Below are positions 34,500 to 42,849 of a stretch of DNA of 64,000 nt, one piece after another. The DNA lies in contig CAKUHU010000008.1 in assembly GCA_934659425.1 (NCBI GenBank), positions 1 to 64,000 on the forward strand. Reading direction: 5' to 3'. The stretch's first letter is position 1, and each line of letters begins with the position of its first letter. The translations under genes were made by a program, and so were the position numbers. The stretch comes from an uncultured Oscillospiraceae bacterium (GTDB lineage: Bacteria > Bacillota > Clostridia > Oscillospirales > Oscillospiraceae). Below the pieces are notes generated by a model. The model saw only the letters and a program-made list of their open reading frames with translations, made no database searches and was not told where the DNA came from.

Positions 34500-34635
34500 T
34501 ATAATGCCTCCGACTGGTTCCCCACCCAGTCCAACGGTTGGAGAGAGTGCCGTCCGGAGGCGTTGCGCCGTGCCTTCGGGGAAGGGACCTCCAGCCCTGT
34601 GCGTGGCGCACGTACTCTAAACAAAAAATGGAGGT
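34500..34635 (+). promoter_or_regulatory. Candidate preQ1 riboswitch leader of queT
   Basis: After a -10 TATAAT (34500-34505) the leader folds into a closing stem CCTCCG / CGGAGG (34507-34512 / 34555-34560) enclosing two hairpins: ACTGG / CCAGT with loop TTCCCCAC (34513-34530) and CCAAC / GTTGG (34531-34541). Downstream, ACCTCCA (34587-34593) is complementary to TGGAGGT (34629-34635), the ribosome-binding site of queT, with a GTGCG-TGG-CGCAC hairpin between. Gene context and size suggest a preQ1 class, most likely preQ1-III, acting on translation; the class is an inference. Confidence 0.55.
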
Positions 34636-34644
34636 TTTGTTCTT

Positions 34645-35172
34645 ATGCGCAAATCCAGCACCAAAGATCTGACTCTGGCCGCCATGGTGGCGGCTCTCTA
34701 CGCCGTGATGGGCTATTTCGGCAATGTTTTCGGCCTGACCTTTGGCCCGGTCCAGTTTCGCTTTGCCGAGGCTCTCACTGTCCTGCCATTTCTATTTCCC
34801 TCCACCGTGCTGGGGCTTTTTGTGGGCTGCCTGATCGTCAATTTGCTCTCACCCTATGGCCTGCTGGACATCGTGGTGGGCTCGGCGGCCAGCCTGATCG
34901 CCGCCATCTGGACCAGCAAGGTGAAGAATAAGTGGCTGGCCCCCCTGCCTCCAGTGATCTGCAACACGGTTTTGGTGGGCTTCACGATTGGCTGGGCGGA
35001 GGCCAATGGCTTTACTGCCGCTTTCCCCATGGCCTGGCTGGTCAATGGCCTCAGTGTGGGGATAGGAGAGTTGGGAGTTTGCTATGTTTTGGGGCTTCTT
35101 CTGCTGAAGGTCCTGCCCCAGATTCATTATTTCCGCTCCATGATCTCAGAAAAACGCTTCACTGCGCGATAA
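34645..35172 (+). CDS. queT: QueT family queuosine-precursor transporter
   Basis: 175 residues with about five membrane segments. Family features: LTLAAMVAALYAVMGYF, then PVQFRFAEALTVLPFLFP, GCLIVNLLSPYGLLDIVVGS and GFTIGWAEANGF. It is an ECF-type substrate-binding (S) component for preQ0/preQ1. The leader carries a riboswitch candidate whose ligand would be the same compound. Confidence 0.9.
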   Translation: MRKSSTKDLTLAAMVAALYAVMGYFGNVFGLTFGPVQFRFAEALTVLPFLFPSTVLGLFVGCLIVNLLSPYGLLDIVVGSAASLIAAIWTSKVKNKWLAPLPPVICNTVLVGFTIGWAEANGFTAAFPMAWLVNGLSVGIGELGVCYVLGLLLLKVLPQIHYFRSMISEKRFTAR

Positions 35173-35198
35173 GCACACATCCAAAGGAGGATGACCTT

Positions 35199-36071
35199 AT
35201 GAAAGTCCGCAAAGCCGTCATACCCGCCGCCGGGTTGGGGACCCGGATGCTTCCCGCCACCAAGACGGTGCCCAAAGAGATGCTCCCCATGGTGGATAAG
35301 CCGGTGATTCAGTATATCATCGAAGAGGCAGTGTCCGCCGGCATTGAGGATATCCTTATCGTTACCAACCGGGCCAAATCCGCCATGGACGACTATTTTG
35401 ACTACTATCCCGAGCTGGAGCGCCGGCTGGAGGCCTCCGGCAAGGAGAAAGAGCTGGCGGAGGTCCGGCGGGCGGCCGACCTGGCCAACATCTTCTATGT
35501 CCGGCAGAAGGAGACGAAGGGGCTGGGCCACGCCATCTGGCGGGCCAAGCGTTTTGTGGGGGACGAGCCCTTCGCCGTCCTGCTGGGAGACGATATCATG
35601 CGGGCAGAAAAGCCGGTCATCGGCCAGCTCATTGCCGCTGCTGAAAAGTATGACGCCTCTGCTGTGGGGGTCCAGCAGGTGGCGGACGAGGCCATCTCCA
35701 AGTACTCCTCGGTGAAGGTCTCCCTCTTGGAGGAACGAGTCTTCTCCGTCTCTGACATGAATGAGAAGCCTACGTTGGCGGAGAAATTCTCCAACTACGC
35801 TATTTTGGGCCGGTATGTGCTGCGGCCGGGTATCTTTGACATCTTGGAGAACCAGGCCCCCGGTTACGGCGGGGAGATCCAGCTCACCGACGGGCTCAAG
35901 ACCCTGTGCGGTCGGGACCGGATGGTGGCGGTGGACTTCGAGGGCCGCCGCTACGATACCGGCAATCTGAAGGGCTTTTTGGAGGCCACCATCGACTTCG
36001 CCTTGGACCACCCGGAAACAGGGACGTGGCTGAGGCAGTTCTTGGCGGAGAAGGCAAAGACGCTGAAATAA
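35199..36071 (+). CDS. galU: UTP-glucose-1-phosphate uridylyltransferase
   Basis: 290 residues from ATG 35199 behind AAAGGAGG. The nucleotidyltransferase start KAVIPAAGLGTRMLPATK, then PKEMLPMVDKPVIQYIIEEA and GLGHAIWRAK are all GalU hallmarks. It makes UDP-glucose for cell-envelope polymers. 26 bases after queT; function unrelated. Confidence 0.95.
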   Translation: MKVRKAVIPAAGLGTRMLPATKTVPKEMLPMVDKPVIQYIIEEAVSAGIEDILIVTNRAKSAMDDYFDYYPELERRLEASGKEKELAEVRRAADLANIFYVRQKETKGLGHAIWRAKRFVGDEPFAVLLGDDIMRAEKPVIGQLIAAAEKYDASAVGVQQVADEAISKYSSVKVSLLEERVFSVSDMNEKPTLAEKFSNYAILGRYVLRPGIFDILENQAPGYGGEIQLTDGLKTLCGRDRMVAVDFEGRRYDTGNLKGFLEATIDFALDHPETGTWLRQFLAEKAKTLK

Positions 36072-36080
36072 GATCAGAGG

Positions 36081-36110
36081 AAAGGCGACGCCGCCGGCGC
36101 CGCCTTTTTT
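36081..36110 (+). terminator. Terminator of galU
   Basis: GC-rich hairpin beginning AAAGGCG and ending CGCC followed by six T. Confidence 0.75.
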
Positions 36111-36111
36111 G

Positions 36112-36456
36112 TCAGGCCTCTTCTGTTTGGGACAGCAGCTCTTCTACAGAGACGCCGTAGAGCTTGGCCAGGGCCAGCAGGTTGGCGGTGCTGGGGTCCG
36201 AGGTGCCATTTTCCCATTTGGAGACAGCCTGCCGGCTGACGCCGAGACGCTCCGCCACGAACTCCTGGGTCATGCCGCACCCGGTCCGACGGGCCTTCAG
36301 CGCCTCCCCTAAGGATCTTCTCACTGCGCTGTCTTCCCGGGGATGGGGGGAGCGAATATATTTGAGCAGGGCTCTGACGATCAGGACGAACAGAAAAATC
36401 AGGGCGGCCAGCCAGATCAGGGATAAGAGAGAGGCGAGCAGGGTCAATTTCATCAT
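36112..36456 (-). CDS. Membrane-anchored XRE-family transcriptional regulator
   Basis: 114 residues. The N-terminal ~30 residues are a hydrophobic membrane anchor (LLSLIWLAALIFLFVLIV); the C-terminal ~65 form a Cro/CI helix-turn-helix (MTQEFVAERLGVSRQAVSKWENG). The order anchor first, DNA-binding domain last is the reverse of the common arrangement. A pair of palindromes lies upstream (36523-36539). Partner or signal unknown. Confidence 0.82.
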   Translation of the reverse strand: MMKLTLLASLLSLIWLAALIFLFVLIVRALLKYIRSPHPREDSAVRRSLGEALKARRTGCGMTQEFVAERLGVSRQAVSKWENGTSDPSTANLLALAKLYGVSVEELLSQTEEA

Positions 36457-36514
36457 CGTTTCCTCCTTTGTTCGGATGGCTTTATTTTACCTCAGCGGTT
36501 CGGTTGCGGACACC

Positions 36515-36539
36515 AATTATCGCGCAACTATGGGTTGCG
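36515..36539. promoter_or_regulatory. Palindrome upstream of the XRE gene
   Basis: CGCAAC-TATGG-GTTGCG (36523-36539) perfect inverted repeat, with a further GTTGCG copy at about 36503-36508. Position between the divergent XRE gene and the T-box promoter suits an operator for the XRE protein. Confidence 0.4.
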
Positions 36540-36604
36540 AATGGGCGGGGCGGTGTGAAAAACGGGTACTGCGGAATGATCGCCGGTCCACGGAAACCGT
36601 CCCC

Positions 36605-36633
36605 TTGACAAAACGGCCCGGGAGCCCTATAAT
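36605..36633 (+). promoter_or_regulatory. Strong sigma-A promoter of the methionine T-box operon
   Basis: -35 TTGACA (36605-36610), 17-base spacer, -10 TATAAT (36628-36633): full consensus at both hexamers. Confidence 0.9.
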
Positions 36634-36640
36634 ATTTTTT

Positions 36641-36915
36641 AAAACGATGAAGGAGAGGGACGGAGGCAGGCGCCCACAGAGAGCCGGCGGAGGGTGTGAG
36701 TCGGCGGCAAGGGTCTCCAGGTCCTATGGCTCCTGAGCTGGAAGGTTCGAAGGTGCAGCACCGGTAGGGCCTTTCCGAATGCGCCGCGTTAAGGCGAAAG
36801 GGCTGTTGGGCCCTATGAGGGGCGACCGGTTCTGACCGGCGCAATTTGAGTGGTACCGCGGAAGCCTGCGGCTTTCGTCTCAAAGGAAACAACTTTGGGA
36901 CGAGAGCCGTTTTTT
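36641..36915 (+). promoter_or_regulatory. T-box leader, methionine-specific
   Basis: The T-box sequence TGGTACCGCGG is at 36851-36861. Stem I pairs AGGAG-A-GGGAC (starting near 36650) with GTCCT-ATGG-CTCCT (36721-36734), leaving ATG (36726-36728) in the specifier loop, i.e. a methionine codon. The terminator is CGGCTTTCGTCTCAAAG / CTTTGGGACGAGAGCCG (36869-36885 / 36893-36909) plus six T (36910-36915). Uncharged tRNA-Met stabilises the antiterminator and turns on metY-metA. Confidence 0.92.
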
Positions 36916-36948
36916 CGTCCCCAACATCAGAAAGGAGTATGACAAGAT

Positions 36949-38232
36949 ATGAGCGAGCAGCGTATCGAGACCATCTGTGTGCAAGGGGGCTATACGCCCG
37001 GCAACGGGGAACCCCGCCAGATCCCAATTATCCAGTCCACCACGTTCAAATATGCCACCAGTGAGGAGATGGGAAAGCTCTTTGACCTGGAGGCCAACGG
37101 CTACTTCTATACCCGTCTCCAAAATCCCACCAACGACTATGTGGCGGCCAAGATCTGTGCCTTAGAGGGCGGAACGGCAGCCATGCTCACTTCCTCCGGA
37201 CAGGCGGCCAACTTTTTTGCCCTTTTCAACATCTGCTCCTGCGGAGATCACATCGTGGCCTCCTCCACCATCTACGGGGGGACGTTCAACCTCATTTCCG
37301 TCACCATGGCCAAAATGGGTATCGAGACCACCTTTGTGGGGCCTGACTGCACCGAGGAGGAGCTGGATGCCGCCTTCCGGCCCAACACCAAGGCGATGTT
37401 TGGAGAGACTATTGCCAACCCCGCCCTCACTGTGCTGGATATTGAGAAGTTTGCCAAGGCGGCCCACGCCCATGGCGTACCCCTGATCGTGGACAACACT
37501 TTCCCCACCCCGGTGAACTGCCGCCCCATCGAGTGGGGGGCGGATATCGTCACTCACTCCACCACCAAGTATATGGACGGCCATGGCGCGGCGGTGGGCG
37601 GCGCCATCGTGGATGCGGGGAAATTTGACTGGATGGCCCATGCCGACAAGTTCCCCGGCCTCACCACCCCGGATGACAGCTACCACGGCATTACCTACGC
37701 GGAGAAGTTCGGCAAGGAGGGGGCATTCATCACCAAGTGTACCGCCCAGCTCATGCGGGATTTCGGCTCCATCCAAGCCCCCCAGAACGCCTTTTACCTG
37801 AATCTGGGGCTGGAGAGCCTCCACGTGCGGATGGCCCGCCACTGTGAGAATGGTCAGGCCGTAGCGGAGTTCCTGGAAAATCATCCCAAGGTGGCTCACG
37901 TCAACTATTGCGGTCTGCCCGGCGATCCCTACTATGCCTTGGCCCAGAAGTACCTTCCCAAAGGCTCCTGCGGAGTGGTCTCCTTTGAGCTGAAGGGCGG
38001 CCGGGCCGCCGCCGAGGGCTTTATGAAGGAACTGAAGCTGGCCGCCATCGAGACCCATGTGGCCGATGCCCGGACCTGTTGCTTAAATCCCGCCACCTCC
38101 ACCCACCGCCAGATGACCGATGAGCAGCTTGCCGCTGCGGGAATTCCCGCCGGGCTGATCCGTATTTCCTGTGGGCTGGAGAGCAAGGAGGATTTGGTCG
38201 AGGACATCGCGCAGGCTTTGGAGGCGATCTAA
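36949..38232 (+). CDS. metY: O-acetylhomoserine sulfhydrylase
   Basis: 427 residues, PLP-dependent Cys/Met metabolism family. Seen: TRLQNPTNDYVAAKICALEGG, the cofactor lysine in HSTTKYMDGHG (about 202-212), and C-terminal CGLESKEDL. It joins O-acetylhomoserine with sulfide to give homocysteine. Its TAA is immediately followed by the metA ATG with no spacer, so translation is coupled. Controlled by the T-box upstream. Confidence 0.94.
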   Translation: MSEQRIETICVQGGYTPGNGEPRQIPIIQSTTFKYATSEEMGKLFDLEANGYFYTRLQNPTNDYVAAKICALEGGTAAMLTSSGQAANFFALFNICSCGDHIVASSTIYGGTFNLISVTMAKMGIETTFVGPDCTEEELDAAFRPNTKAMFGETIANPALTVLDIEKFAKAAHAHGVPLIVDNTFPTPVNCRPIEWGADIVTHSTTKYMDGHGAAVGGAIVDAGKFDWMAHADKFPGLTTPDDSYHGITYAEKFGKEGAFITKCTAQLMRDFGSIQAPQNAFYLNLGLESLHVRMARHCENGQAVAEFLENHPKVAHVNYCGLPGDPYYALAQKYLPKGSCGVVSFELKGGRAAAEGFMKELKLAAIETHVADARTCCLNPATSTHRQMTDEQLAAAGIPAGLIRISCGLESKEDLVEDIAQALEAI

Positions 38233-39174
38233 ATGCCCATCAAAATTCCGAATGGACTGCCTGCCGCCGCCATTTTAGAGTCGGAGAATATTTTCGTCAT
38301 GAATGAGCGCCGGGCGGTGAGCCAGGATATCCGTCCGCTCCAAATTTTGCTGCTGAACCTGATGCCCACAAAGGTGGAGACGGAGACACAGCTGGCCAGG
38401 GTCTTGGGGAATACCCCGCTTCAAATCGAGCTGGAGCTCATCGCTCCGGACAGTCATACCTCCAAAAACACCTCTCAGGCCCATATGCTGGCATTTTACA
38501 AGAGCTTTGAGGATATAAAGCACCGCTATTTTGACGGCTTGATTATTACTGGTGCCCCGGTGGAGTTGATGGATTTTGAGGAGGTGGACTACTGGCCGGA
38601 GCTATGCCGGATCATGGAGTGGTCTAAGACACACGTCCATTCCACCCTCCACATCTGCTGGGGGGCTCAGGCGGGGCTTTACTACCATTACGGAGTGCCC
38701 AAACGGATTTTACCTCAAAAGCTTTTCGGAGTGTTCCGCCATACGCTGGAGGAACCCAATTATATCCTTTTCCGAGGTTTTGACGATGAATTTTGGGTGC
38801 CCCACTCCCGGAATACCACGGTGGACCGGGAGGACATTGAGCGGATCCCAGAACTGAAGATTTTGGCTGTCTCCCCCGAGGCGGGCGTCTATGCAGTCAA
38901 GACAGACCAGGGCCGCCAGGTCTTTTTGATGGGCCATGCGGAGTACGACAGGGACACGCTGAAAAAGGAGTATCTCCGGGATGTGGCGGCGGGGGTGGAT
39001 ATCCAGCTGCCTGTCAACTATTTTCCCAATGACGATTCCGAGCGGGACCCGGTGATGACCTGGCGATCCTGCGCCCACTTGCTCTATGGCAACTGGCTCA
39101 ACTACTGTGTCTATCAGTCGGTGCCCTATGACCCGGAGGAGATTGAAAAAGGAGTCCGTACAGCGGAGAGCTGA
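38233..39174 (+). CDS. metA: Homoserine O-acetyltransferase, MetA family
   Basis: 313 residues, MetA/MetAS fold. Catalytic Cys142 is in HICWGAQAG and the His235/Glu237 pair in FLMGHAEYD. Residue 111 in ITGAPVE is Glu, the residue that marks acetyl-CoA use (as in Bacillus cereus) where succinyltransferases have Gly. Despite frequent annotation as a succinyltransferase, this predicts homoserine O-acetyltransferase, which fits the O-acetylhomoserine-using metY right upstream. Confidence 0.92.
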   Translation: MPIKIPNGLPAAAILESENIFVMNERRAVSQDIRPLQILLLNLMPTKVETETQLARVLGNTPLQIELELIAPDSHTSKNTSQAHMLAFYKSFEDIKHRYFDGLIITGAPVELMDFEEVDYWPELCRIMEWSKTHVHSTLHICWGAQAGLYYHYGVPKRILPQKLFGVFRHTLEEPNYILFRGFDDEFWVPHSRNTTVDREDIERIPELKILAVSPEAGVYAVKTDQGRQVFLMGHAEYDRDTLKKEYLRDVAAGVDIQLPVNYFPNDDSERDPVMTWRSCAHLLYGNWLNYCVYQSVPYDPEEIEKGVRTAES

Positions 39175-39204
39175 GGCCAGTTCCGCTCTCCCAACTGTAG
39201 TTTC

Positions 39205-39236
39205 GGCCCCTTCCCTATGGCGGGAAGGGGCCTTTC
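39205..39236 (+). terminator. Terminator of metY-metA
   Basis: GGCCCCTTCCC / GGGAAGGGGCC (39205-39215 / 39222-39232) followed by TTT. Confidence 0.75.
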
Positions 39237-39340
39237 CCTGCTTTGGCCGAAGGATAAATGAGGGAAGGGAAAACAGAAATAGAATTGTGGGCTCAGGGCG
39301 GATCTGTTCTGAAAATTGGGGAAAAGAAAGGGAAATTTTC

Positions 39341-39368
39341 TTGACATTTGGGGAAATTTCGATATAAT
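39341..39368 (+). promoter_or_regulatory. Promoter of rpsF-ssb-rpsR
   Basis: -35 TTGACA (39341-39346), 16-base spacer, -10 TATAAT (39363-39368). Confidence 0.85.
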
Positions 39369-39375
39369 AATATAG

Positions 39376-39436
39376 CCTGTCTATTGACAGAGCTCCTTGC
39401 TCCCGGCAGGAGGCCGGGGGCCATCAGTCCATAAGG
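39376..39436 (+). promoter_or_regulatory. Candidate S6:S18-binding leader of rpsF
   Basis: The leader holds CTGTC / GACAG and a 9-bp hairpin GCTCCCGGC / GCCGGGGGC with loop AGGAG (39399-39407 / 39413-39421), containing the CCG element characteristic of leaders bound by the S6:S18 complex. Feedback control of this operon by S6:S18 is known in other Firmicutes. Confidence 0.5.
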
Positions 39437-39448
39437 AGGTGCAAGAAA

Positions 39449-39745
39449 ATGGCAAAGTTAAACGCGAATTACGAGGCGGTGTATATCATCGATCCCCGTA
39501 AGAACGAGGAGGACACCGCTGCCCTGGTGGAGAAGTTCAAGGCCCTGGCTGAGAGCAATGCCGCACAGGTGGAGATCGACGAGTGGGGCAAGCGCCATCT
39601 GGCCTATCCCATCCAGGATCAGACCGAGGGGCACTATGTGCGGATGACCTTCACTGCGGGCCCCGCTTTCCCCACAGAGCTGGACCGTATCTTCCGGATC
39701 ACGGACGGCGTGATGCGTTCCATCATCGTCTGTCTGGACGAGTAA
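39449..39745 (+). CDS. rpsF: 30S ribosomal protein S6
   Basis: 98 residues: NYEAVYIIDPRKNEEDTAAL at the start, EWGKRHLAYPIQDQTEGHYV in the middle. It binds S18 on the 30S platform. AAGGAGG precedes the ATG. First gene of rpsF-ssb-rpsR. Confidence 0.97.
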   Translation: MAKLNANYEAVYIIDPRKNEEDTAALVEKFKALAESNAAQVEIDEWGKRHLAYPIQDQTEGHYVRMTFTAGPAFPTELDRIFRITDGVMRSIIVCLDE

Positions 39746-39758
39746 GGGGGACACGGGA

Positions 39759-40211
39759 ATGCTCAATCGCGTGACCCTTATGGGTCGGCTGGTGGCCGAC
39801 CCGGAGCTGCGGACGACCCCCAGCGGGGTGACGGTGGCCACCATTCGGCTGGCCGTGGACCGCGACTTCAAAAATAAGCAGACCGGCGAGCGGGAGGCCG
39901 ATTTCATTAATGTGGTCGCCTGGCGCCAGACCGCTGAATTTGTCAGCCGCTACTTTACTAAGGGCCGCATGGCCGTAGTGGAGGGACGCCTGCAGATCCG
40001 GCCCTATACCGACCGGGATGGCAATAAGCGTACTGCCGCTGAGGTAGTGGCGGAAAATATCTATTTTGGCGACTCCAAGCGGGAGGGAGAGGGCGGATAT
40101 GCCCCCTCTGCCTATTCTGCTCCAGCTCAGCCTTCCGGCGGCTATTCTGCCCCCTCCATGGGGGATCAGTTTGCCGAACTGGCTGATGACGACGGCGACC
40201 TGCCCTTTTAA
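39759..40211 (+). CDS. ssb: Single-stranded DNA-binding protein
   Basis: 150 residues: OB-fold start LNRVTLMGRLVADPELR, then FINVVAWRQTAEFV, a Ser/Pro/Tyr-rich linker and the acidic tail DDDGDLPF that recruits repair and replication partners. Lies between rpsF and rpsR as in most Firmicutes. Confidence 0.97.
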   Translation: MLNRVTLMGRLVADPELRTTPSGVTVATIRLAVDRDFKNKQTGEREADFINVVAWRQTAEFVSRYFTKGRMAVVEGRLQIRPYTDRDGNKRTAAEVVAENIYFGDSKREGEGGYAPSAYSAPAQPSGGYSAPSMGDQFAELADDDGDLPF

Positions 40212-40248
40212 GAGCGGTGCCATTTGATTGAAAAGGAGGTTTTCCATT

Positions 40249-40488
40249 ATGCCTATGGATAGAGAGCGTCCCCGCGGCCGTAAGCGCCGCAAGGTCTGTA
40301 CGTTCTGCGTAGATAAGGTGGAGCACATTGATTACAAGGACTCCGCTAAACTGCGCCGGTTCCTCTCCGAGCGGAGCAAGATCCTTCCCCGTCGGACCAC
40401 CGGTACCTGCGCTATGCATCAGCGTCAGCTGACCCAGGCTGTCAAGCGGGCCCGTCAGATCGCCCTGCTGCCCTATGTGACGGACTGA
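40249..40488 (+). CDS. rpsR: 30S ribosomal protein S18
   Basis: 79 residues from ATG 40249 (AAGGAGG nine bases upstream). Shows [19 protein letters not shown], then [15 protein letters not shown] and the C-terminal [17 protein letters not shown]. The CxxC pair suggests a zinc-capable (C+) form near the N-terminus. Confidence 0.96.
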   Translation: MPMDRERPRGRKRRKVCTFCVDKVEHIDYKDSAKLRRFLSERSKILPRRTTGTCAMHQRQLTQAVKRARQIALLPYVTD

Positions 40489-40505
40489 GACGAGATGAAA
40501 TATGG

Positions 40506-40539
40506 AAACGCCGTGGACTTTTGTCCACGGCGTTTTTTT
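40506..40539 (+). terminator. Terminator of rpsF-ssb-rpsR
   Basis: AAACGCCGTGGAC / GTCCACGGCGTTT with loop TTTT, followed by T-run. Confidence 0.9.
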
Positions 40540-40637
40540 GCAGATACGCTTTCGGTCACAGCGGAAAAACGGTATAAAAGTGCCGCCCAATGTAACGCTT
40601 CCTATCTCCCGGAGCCCATTCCCTGAAGGGGGACTCA

Positions 40638-41963
40638 TCACTCCTCTTGAGACTTTTGATGCCGGAAGGGGGTGGGGAGGTAATCGTCCAGATCTTCGTC
40701 GCCTGTCATCTCCCGCATCCGGGCCCGCACCTGGAAGATGCAGTCCGATTTTTCTGCCCGTCCCAGGACCACATCCTCAGCAAAGGCGTGGCAGGAGGGG
40801 GCGCCGCAGGAGCCGCAAAGCAGGCCGGGGAGCTGCCGCTCCAAATCGTGGATGGCTTTCAACTTTTCCATGGCGGCCGTCCGGTCCTTGTCCAGAAGGA
40901 ATACCGGGGCAAACTCCAACTCCTTGTTACCGTGGATGAGGGAAGGGTCCCCCACCTCGGTGTCAAAATTGCTGGGGGCGTCGGGCAGAGATTGGATCAG
41001 GTGCCGCAGCCGCATGGTGGCCACAAAGGGATTTTCCACCGTCAGACAGCCGCCAACGCACCCCTGGGTACAGGCGGAGAGTTCCACAAAATCCACATCA
41101 GGGACCCGGTTGTCCTCGATGGCCTCTAAGATACGGATCACGCTGTCCATGCCGTCTACCGCCAAAAAACGCTCTCCAGAGGCGCGGGCAACGGCCTCCC
41201 CGCCGCAGAAGGCCCAGCGCACCCCGGATTTTCCGGCGGTGGAGAGCGCTTGCGGGCCGTGGATCTGCTTCATGGGGGAGAGGAGTTTTAAGTAAAGATC
41301 TTGGATGGAGAAGGCTCCATCCAGCACCGGCTGCTGCAGGTCATCGGGACTGTGGGCGGCGGTGACTTGGGCGCAGCAGGGAACGATGGCAAAGACCCCG
41401 ATCTGTTCCGGGGGAAGCCCGGTTTCCTCTGCGGCTTTTCTTCGGGCCAAGATGGCGGAGAGTTCCATGGGGCTGATGGTGGAGGTGATATGCTCCAGCA
41501 GCTGGGGAAAGCGGATGCGGATGAGCCGCAATACCGCCGGACAGGCAGAAGAGATCACGGGCTTTGGGTTTTCCACGGTATCGCTTGGATGGCGCTGGGC
41601 GTAATCAGAGAGAAGACAGGCAGCCTTGGCGGTCTCAAAAACTGCGTCGAAACCCAGCTTGGTCAAGGCATCCAGTACCAGATCTGGGTGCTCCAGGTGC
41701 CGGAACTGGCCATAGAGCACAGGGTCGGGAAGCGCCACGGTATATTGGAACCGCTCCAAGCAGGAGAGCGGGTCGCTGACAGCTTTGATGGCTTTGTGAG
41801 GACAAGAGCGGATGCACTCACCGCAATCTACACATCGTTCCTGTATGATAGTGGCCTTGCCCCGACGGACGCGGATGGCTTGGGTGGGGCAGCTCTTCAT
41901 ACAGGTGGTACAGCCCCGGCATCGGGCATATTCGATGGAGACCGAATGTTCCAAGGCAATCAC
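40638..41963 (-). CDS. [FeFe]-hydrogenase-like protein with ferredoxin and C-terminal Fe-S domains
   Basis: 441 residues. Two 4Fe-4S motifs at the N-terminus (CRGCTTCMKSCP and CVDCGECIRSCP), then a domain related to the hydrogenase large subunit. The three H-cluster motifs are degenerate: SSACPA for L1, VPCCAQ for L2, and CTQGCVGGC for L3. C-terminal four-Cys cluster LLCGSCGAPSCHAF resembles a further Fe-S domain. Loss of a full H-cluster set suggests a redox sensor or electron-transfer partner rather than H2 production; this is inference. Downstream of the HATPase gene, separated by a terminator-like hairpin. Confidence 0.82.
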   Translation of the reverse strand: MIALEHSVSIEYARCRGCTTCMKSCPTQAIRVRRGKATIIQERCVDCGECIRSCPHKAIKAVSDPLSCLERFQYTVALPDPVLYGQFRHLEHPDLVLDALTKLGFDAVFETAKAACLLSDYAQRHPSDTVENPKPVISSACPAVLRLIRIRFPQLLEHITSTISPMELSAILARRKAAEETGLPPEQIGVFAIVPCCAQVTAAHSPDDLQQPVLDGAFSIQDLYLKLLSPMKQIHGPQALSTAGKSGVRWAFCGGEAVARASGERFLAVDGMDSVIRILEAIEDNRVPDVDFVELSACTQGCVGGCLTVENPFVATMRLRHLIQSLPDAPSNFDTEVGDPSLIHGNKELEFAPVFLLDKDRTAAMEKLKAIHDLERQLPGLLCGSCGAPSCHAFAEDVVLGRAEKSDCIFQVRARMREMTGDEDLDDYLPTPFRHQKSQEE

Positions 41964-41970
41964 CTCCGCT

Positions 41971-42019
41971 TAGAAAAAAGCGGACCTCCCACCGCTGGAG
42001 GGCCGGGAGAGGTCCGCCT
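41971..42019 (-). terminator. Terminator or attenuator between the HATPase and hydrogenase-like genes
   Basis: Minus strand GCGGACCTCTCCC ... GGGAGGTCCGC hairpin followed by six T (41974-41979); only 8 bases from the ATG of the hydrogenase-like gene. Confidence 0.65.
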
Positions 42020-42035
42020 CTGAATCGTATGGACG

Positions 42036-42455
42036 TTAAATCTTGATTTTGATCACCACTGTGGTGCCTTTGCCCACCTGAGTATCAATGCTCATCTCAT
42101 CGGAATAACGCTTCATGTTGGGCAGGCCCATGCCGGCGCCGAAGCCCAGGTCCCGGGCCATATCTCCGGCAGTGGAGTATCCCTCCTCCATGGCCTTGGA
42201 TACATCGGGGATTCCAGGCCCGTGATCGATCATGCGGATGACGATCTCATCCATATCCACATCCACTTCAGCCCGACCGCCGTCGGCGTGGATGACCATA
42301 TTAATCTCGCCCTCATACATGCAGATGGAAGCCCGGCGGATGACATCGGGAGGAAGGCCCAGCTTTTTCAGGGTCAGCTTCATCTTGCTGGAGGCCTCGC
42401 CGGCTTCGATCAGGTCGCCGCCCTCCACAGGGTAGACCAGTTTTACAGCCTCCAT
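42036..42455 (-). CDS. HATPase-domain protein (anti-sigma/RsbW-like kinase fold)
   Basis: 139 residues. GHKL ATP-binding fold: an N-box-like helix (IRRASICMYEGEINMVIH), G1 box DHGPGIPDVSKAM and G2 box GFGAGMGLPNMKRY. No dimerisation or receiver domain, so it is of the anti-sigma/serine-kinase type. Three bases after the DRTGG gene stop. The trio DRTGG / HATPase / hydrogenase-like protein recurs near Clostridia hydrogenases. Confidence 0.85.
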   Translation of the reverse strand: MEAVKLVYPVEGGDLIEAGEASSKMKLTLKKLGLPPDVIRRASICMYEGEINMVIHADGGRAEVDVDMDEIVIRMIDHGPGIPDVSKAMEEGYSTAGDMARDLGFGAGMGLPNMKRYSDEMSIDTQVGKGTTVVIKIKI

Positions 42456-42458
42456 TGC

Positions 42459-42803
42459 TCAAATCTCCCCCTGCAATCCACTGACGTAAAGCTTGCCGCA
42501 GGCATCATACATCCGCATGGGGGTAGACATAATGACCATATCGCGCTCCATGGCCAGGGCCAGCACATTTTCGTCTGGCTTCTTTCCCCGAACAAAGGTA
42601 ATACATTTCATGTCCATCATATCTGCGGTACGGACGACTTGGGGATTGACAAGTCCCGTCAGCAAAAGCGCCTGGTTTTTTACGTAGGCCAGTACGTCGC
42701 TCATAAAATCGCTGCCGCAGGCGGAAGTGACCTCTCGGTCCAGCTTGTCTTCTCCGTACAGCACATCGGCCTTCAGGATATCGCGAACCTCAGAAAGCTT
42801 CAT
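42459..42803 (-). CDS. DRTGG domain protein
   Basis: 114 residues, a stand-alone DRTGG domain (named after a motif in phosphotransacetylase and CBS proteins), here with KLDREVTSACGSDFMSDVL in that position. Function of isolated DRTGG proteins is unknown; a regulatory ligand-binding role is inferred. First gene of the redox module. Confidence 0.82.
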   Translation of the reverse strand: MKLSEVRDILKADVLYGEDKLDREVTSACGSDFMSDVLAYVKNQALLLTGLVNPQVVRTADMMDMKCITFVRGKKPDENVLALAMERDMVIMSTPMRMYDACGKLYVSGLQGEI

Positions 42804-42849
42804 GGCAAAACCCCCTAAAACTAAACTTGCGGTTTCATATTTATGCTAT

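Noticed and set aside
36736-36760. tRNA-like T-loop sequence GGTTCGAA
   Set aside because: It lies within the T-box stem I/II region and lacks acceptor and anticodon arms.
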